DNA from: Planctomycetota bacterium | Lineage (GTDB): Bacteria > Planctomycetota > Planctomycetia > Gemmatales > Gemmataceae | Assembly: GCA_016873225.1 (NCBI GenBank) | Contig: VGXS01000010.1 | Coordinates: 45,913 to 109,912 of the forward strand | Direction: 5' to 3' | DNA length: 64,000 bases | Part shown: piece after piece, positions 60,703 to 64,000 of the stretch | Layout: each line of letters begins with the position of its first letter | Position numbering within the stretch: position 1 is the first letter of the stretch | Notes under the pieces: model-generated | Told to the model about the DNA's origin: nothing | The model's input: only the letters and a program-made list of their open reading frames with translations | The model's database searches: none | Program-made: the position numbers and the translations under genes

Positions 60703-62415
60703 TCAGGCGGTGGTGGCCAAAACCGACTTGACCTGTTCCTGGCCCAAGCGGTCGCAGAAATCGCCGAAGCTCTCCGAGGGAACCCGTTCCGCCTTGAATC
60801 GCATCAGGAGGGGTTTCAAGGTGCTCACGATTTCCGAGCGCGGAACTAGGTCCTTGGCCTGGAAGTTGAGGCGGTCACCCAGAATCCTTCCTCCGAGGAA
60901 CATGAGGTATTTGTCCCCAGAACGGCCCACCAACCCGACATCGGAGGTGTAGGGGCGGACGCAGCCGTTGGGGCAGCCGGTCATTCGAATTGAGAATTTT
61001 TCCGATTGCAGTCCCAATTCCGTGAGCACGGCCTCCATTTCGTCGATCACTCCCGGCAGGGTTCGCTCCGATTCGCAGATCGCGAGACTGCAGGTGGGAA
61101 TGGCGGGACAGGCGAGGCTATACCTCTGCACATTGGATATTTCACCGGGAAGCCTGATGCCATGCTCCCGGAGTGACTTCTCAATTTTCGGCAAGGCGGA
61201 GTGATCAAGGTCGCAAAGCAGGATGTCCTGCTGGGCCGTCAATCGCACCTCGCACCCGAGTTCGGAAATCAGCGTCCGCAAGGCTGTTCGCAGGCGGAAC
61301 TCGTCCTGATCCTTGATTCTCCCGTTTTCGACGCTGATGCCGTACCAGAACTTTCCGTCTCCCTGGGCGTTCCAACCCAGGTGGGTCTCGTGACCGGTTA
61401 CCGGCATGTTCTTTGGCAAGGTGAGTTCAAAGGGCAGGTAGCCCCTGAGGATCTCGCGAACCTTGTCGATGCCGAGGTCGGCGACCAGGTACTTGATCCG
61501 CGCCCTCTTCCTGTCCGACCGGTTTCCATGGTCGCGATAGAACTTCACGACGGCCTCCGCGGCGGCCAGCAATTGGGCGCGGGAACAATAAAGGATCCTC
61601 TGGCCCAAATGGGCGAAGGTGTCTGCCCGCCCATGAGTCCGCCCCATGCCTCCGCCGGCCATCAAGTCGTAGCCGACAATCTCGCCGTCGCGCACATCCG
61701 CGAGCAGTCCGAGATCCTGCGCGAAAATATCAATGCAGTTGTCGTCCGGGAGGGCGAAGCCGGTCTTGAATTTCCTGGGCAGATAAACCTTCCCGTAAAT
61801 CGGCTCGAAATCCTCCGCGGGGGCGCCCTCCGACCGGCCGTTCACCCAGATTTCGTGGTAAGCGGAGGTTCTTGGGGCCAGATGCATGGCAAGGGCGTGG
61901 CAATCCGCCTGGAGTTGGTCGTGGACCTTGCTGTTGCGAATGGGGGCGGGGCACGCCATGACATTTCTGTTGACATCGCCGCAAGCCGCCAGAGTGCTCA
62001 GCATGCATTCATTGATGGCTGAGATGAGGGGCTTGAGGCCTTTCATCAGGATTCCGTAAAACTGCACGCTTTGCCGGCTAGTGAGTCTGAGAGTGTTGTT
62101 CGCATGATTGCTGGCCAATTCATCGAGCACCAAGTACTGCTTGGCAGTCAGTTTGCCCCCTGGAATGCGGCCCCGAACCATGAACATGTGGTACTTGCCG
62201 CCTTGGCCATCCTGCCGGTTGGCCTTGCGCGCATCCCTGTCTTCCTGCTGGTAACTTCCATGGAATTTCAGCAGCTGCTTTTCGGCCTCCTCGAAATGAT
62301 CCGACCCTGAGGCCATCACGGCGGCGATTCCGCCCCTGAGAGCGTTGCTGGAGGCCTTGATGCCTTCAACCGGTGACGGTGCCGCTGGTCCTTTGGCTGG
62401 CTTCTCTTCCGACAT
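60703..62415 (-). CDS. cysI: Sulfite reductase hemoprotein (CysI-like)
   Basis: The 570-residue protein has two ferredoxin-like/sirohaem repeats. The sirohaem-[4Fe-4S] ligands are present as CPAIPTC (Cys435, Cys441) and TGCPNGC (Cys479, Cys483), spaced like E. coli CysI. Other family motifs are LRLTSRQSVQFYGILM, ACGDVNRNVMACPAP and GGGMGRTHGR. The ATG at 62415 has AAGGA 8 nt upstream; a start at 62457 would add residues that do not match. It makes sulfide from sulfite; a ferredoxin- rather than NADPH-linked donor is possible since no cysJ is seen nearby. It heads a cysI-purD-cstA unit. Confidence 0.93.
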   Translation of the reverse strand: MSEEKPAKGPAAPSPVEGIKASSNALRGGIAAVMASGSDHFEEAEKQLLKFHGSYQQEDRDARKANRQDGQGGKYHMFMVRGRIPGGKLTAKQYLVLDELASNHANNTLRLTSRQSVQFYGILMKGLKPLISAINECMLSTLAACGDVNRNVMACPAPIRNSKVHDQLQADCHALAMHLAPRTSAYHEIWVNGRSEGAPAEDFEPIYGKVYLPRKFKTGFALPDDNCIDIFAQDLGLLADVRDGEIVGYDLMAGGGMGRTHGRADTFAHLGQRILYCSRAQLLAAAEAVVKFYRDHGNRSDRKRARIKYLVADLGIDKVREILRGYLPFELTLPKNMPVTGHETHLGWNAQGDGKFWYGISVENGRIKDQDEFRLRTALRTLISELGCEVRLTAQQDILLCDLDHSALPKIEKSLREHGIRLPGEISNVQRYSLACPAIPTCSLAICESERTLPGVIDEMEAVLTELGLQSEKFSIRMTGCPNGCVRPYTSDVGLVGRSGDKYLMFLGGRILGDRLNFQAKDLVPRSEIVSTLKPLLMRFKAERVPSESFGDFCDRLGQEQVKSVLATTA

Positions 62416-62596
62416 CGATGGATTCCTTCGTGTCCCTTGGTCCTTCCCAGTGCTCATTTCACATTCTGTCAGGTGAGCGGTAGGATAGAAAGTGGCATTC
62501 CCAAGCTTACCCGACTGGGCCTTGCGTTTCTGAACCGGTGGCAGCTATGGGGTTTATGTCTAACAACCTCTTCTCAAATCCCGGGAGAACGCGGAG

Positions 62597-63103
62597 ATGA
62601 AAGCCCTGATCCTGACGGCTGAAGGTTTCGAGGATCTGGAAGTTCACCTGACATGGTACCGCCTTCTGGAGGAGGGTATCCAAACCTCGCTGGCCAGTCC
62701 CACCGGCATGGTTGTGACGGGATTGCATGGCTACCGGATCGATCCCGATTTGTCCCTCAAGGAGATCAACCCCAATGATTTCGGCATCCTGGTCCTGCCG
62801 GGGGGCGCTGCTTCCGAAAGGCTGAGGCAGAGGGAAGAGGCCCTCGATTTGGCTCGAACCTTTCTCGATGAAGGCAAGCTGGTGATATCAATCGGCCGTG
62901 GCGCTCAGATTCTCATCAGCGCCGGAGCGATCAACAATCGCCGCGTGACCTGCTCGATAGCAATAAGGGATGATGTCAAGGCCGCCGGGGCTACCTACAC
63001 GGATGACCCTGTTGTCGTTGACAACAATCTGGTGACCTGCGCCCATTCGGAAGACTTGCCCGGAATGTTCCGCGCCCTCATTCCTGTTCTCCCCGTCTCT
63101 TGA
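62597..63103 (+). CDS. DJ-1/PfpI-like protein lacking the nucleophilic cysteine
   Basis: A 168-residue protein of the DJ-1/PfpI fold: LILTAEGFEDLEV (with the conserved Glu12), ILVLPGGAASERL, and the nucleophile-elbow region VISIGRGAQILISAGAI. In active members this elbow is ICHG with Cys as nucleophile; here it is IGRG, so both Cys and His are replaced (Gly100, Arg101). The C-terminal helix HSEDLPGMFRALIPV is present. The protein is therefore unlikely to be a Cys protease, deglycase or glyoxalase; it may be structural or bind a ligand. GGGAG lies 9 nt before the ATG. It is divergent from cysI across 181 bp. Confidence 0.85.
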   Translation: MKALILTAEGFEDLEVHLTWYRLLEEGIQTSLASPTGMVVTGLHGYRIDPDLSLKEINPNDFGILVLPGGAASERLRQREEALDLARTFLDEGKLVISIGRGAQILISAGAINNRRVTCSIAIRDDVKAAGATYTDDPVVVDNNLVTCAHSEDLPGMFRALIPVLPVS

Positions 63104-63146
63104 CCGAAAGTCGTCTTGGAAGCCATGACGGCGCTAATGTGGTCTA

Positions 63147-63175
63147 GGCCCGGGAGATTGCCCGGGCCTTCTTCG
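63147..63175 (+). terminator. Probable intrinsic terminator after PfpI-like gene
   Basis: An 8-bp stem GGCCCGGG (63147-63154) and CCCGGGCC (63161-63168) with loop AGATTG is followed by TTCTTCGTT. It lies 44 bp past the stop. The T-tract is interrupted, so strength is uncertain. Confidence 0.55.
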
Positions 63176-63369
63176 TTCCAAGCGAAAATCATTTCCCAGC
63201 ATGTCGATATTGCCTCAGTGGCTTCTGAATTCGGGAGCATAGGGGCACAGGATCTTGGGATGGCCGGCTTACTAAGCCGAGCGCCAAGGAAGGCCTGAAT
63301 CAGTCGGCTTAGGTAACGGATTTATGTTTGAAGTAATTGATCACAACATTGGGGAGAATGCCGTCTTGA

Positions 63370-63614
63370 TCACAGATAGCTTCTGACTCCCGAGATGATC
63401 GACTCCATGTCCCTCGGCCTTCTCCTTCCCATGGCGTTTGATTTCACGCCGTTGTTGAGGAGTTCATCGGGGTTTATTCGGGGCTGTATCCGGGGAAGTT
63501 GGTGAAGGCTGATTTTTCCGCTGTTCCGTTCCACCCAGTCCCTCACCGCATTGGAGCGGTAAATGGGATGTCCGTCCACGATGAGGAATACTTGCCTTCC
63601 CGCTTTCCCTGTTA
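63370..63614 (-). pseudogene. IS630-type transposase fragment (C-terminal part)
   Basis: About 80 residues read as the end of an IS630/DDE-type transposase: VFLIVDGHPIYRSNAVRDW with the metal-binding Asp, then INPDELLNNGVKSNAMGRRRPRD with the final Glu. The N-terminal two-thirds is missing. It abuts the next transposase at a TA (63613-63614), and the frame crosses into that element's end, so it was probably interrupted by the neighbouring IS630 insertion. Its missing part may lie beyond the right window edge, on the far side of that insertion. Confidence 0.75.
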
Positions 63615-64000
63615 GAGCGCTTTGCAAATAGGTTTACTGTCATATCCGCAATGCCTGAAGTAATTGGAGCATTCTTGGGACGAGAATTGTTCAATGAGTT
63701 GTCCGACAACATCCCAGAGGCCGGCGATGGTCCGCTTCCCCGCCGACTTGACCAATCCCTTGAGTTTTGAGAACGCGTTTTCAATCGGGTTGAGATTCGG
63801 GCTGTAGGGAGGCAGGTACCTGGTCCTGATCCCGTAGTCCTCCAGTGTCTTCCTGACCATCGCCGTCTTGTGGGAGGACAGGTTGTCAAGGACCACCAAG
63901 TCACCTGGCCTGATCACCGGGGCCAGCACCTGTTCGACATAAGCCTTGAATGAAGCGCCGTTGATGGGCCCGTCAAGCAGCATCGGGGCCACGATCCCAG
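63612..64000 (-). CDS. IS630-family transposase (N-terminal part outside window)
   Basis: The visible 129 codons are the C-terminal catalytic part: APMLLDGPINGASFKAYVEQ, LVVLDNLSSHK with the second Asp, and RYLPPYSPNLNPIENAFSKLKG with the last Glu of the DDE triad. The frame stays open to the window edge, so the gene begins beyond it. The stop codon TAA (63614-63612) coincides with the TA dinucleotide expected as the insertion target, so the coding region runs to the very end of the element. It differs from the fragment downstream, which belongs to another IS630 subgroup. Confidence 0.88.
   Translation of the reverse strand, partial: GIVAPMLLDGPINGASFKAYVEQVLAPVIRPGDLVVLDNLSSHKTAMVRKTLEDYGIRTRYLPPYSPNLNPIENAFSKLKGLVKSAGKRTIAGLWDVVGQLIEQFSSQECSNYFRHCGYDSKPICKAL
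63615..64000 (-). mobile_element. IS630-type insertion sequence, partial
   Basis: The element's left end is placed at 63615 (first bases GAGCGCTTTGCAAATAGG), next to a TA target dinucleotide at 63613-63614. Its right end is outside the window, so the matching terminal repeat and the second TA copy cannot be checked here. The end position is inferred from where homology of the neighbouring transposase fragment stops. Confidence 0.6.

Noticed and set aside
63230..63330. Repeated GGCTTA motifs, possible IS end
   Set aside because: Three short copies (GGCTTACTAAGCC and TCGGCTTAGG) could be the left end of the interrupted IS630, but no matching right end is visible and the repeats are too short.

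Overview
The window looks like chromosomal DNA of a GC-rich planctomycete. The strongest sign is the PSCyt1/DUF1549/DUF1553 protein next to a DUF1501 protein (14.6-19.0 kb), a pairing typical of Planctomycetes. Futalosine-pathway menaquinone genes, very large efflux proteins and secreted glycine-rich proteins fit that reading. This assignment is inferred from gene content only. I saw no plasmid, prophage or CRISPR signature. The only mobile DNA is at the right edge, where one IS630-type element appears to sit inside the remnant of another.

Layout: (1) 0-5.2 kb: a truncated large membrane protein (+), facing an XPB-like helicase and a DUF790/Bax1-like nuclease (-). (2) 5.2-13.4 kb (-): efflux operon of one lipoprotein membrane fusion protein and two tandem RND pumps. 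(3) 13.6-14.6 kb: prs. (4) 14.6-19.0 kb (-): PSCyt1/PSD1 protein and DUF1501 protein. (5) 19.1-24.6 kb (-): ribose-type ABC importer, an M48-like lipoprotein lacking its metal ligands, and an MECR-like enoyl reductase. (6) 24.7-32.3 kb (+): giant TolC-like lipoprotein, adaptor, MacB-type ATPase and permease, and a purine nucleoside phosphorylase, tightly packed. (7) 32.5-36.5 kb: HpcH-type aldolase, glycine-rich repeat protein, mqnC and mqnA. (8) 36.5-40.7 kb: GH13 enzyme and class III FBPase (-), divergent from a short ROK kinase. (9) 40.7-46.1 kb: methyltransferase, homoserine dehydrogenase, glycine-rich BON protein, UxaA-type dehydratase, LOG-family protein. (10) 46.2-55.9 kb: a second adaptor+RND+RND operon (+) with a convergent NodT-type outer-membrane factor. 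(11) 56-62.4 kb: tRNA-Val, tatA, an unrecognised secreted or anchored protein, and cysI-purD-cstA (-). (12) 62.6-64 kb: DJ-1/PfpI-like protein without the usual cysteine, then IS630 sequences.

Export dominates the window: four RND pumps, one MacB-type exporter, three adaptors and two TolC-family outer-membrane factors. The metabolic genes cover nucleotides (prs, purD, PNP), menaquinone (mqnA, mqnC), sulfite reduction, homoserine formation, sugar uptake and sugar-acid dehydration. I recognised no transcription factor. The observations I would follow up first are the XPB-Bax1 pair with a strong + strand terminator buried inside the nuclease gene, extra hydrophobic segments in one RND pair, the oversized TolC lipoprotein overlapping its adaptor gene, two family members that have lost catalytic residues, and the structured spacer at 32.4 kb. 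I found nothing I would call a wholly new system with confidence.
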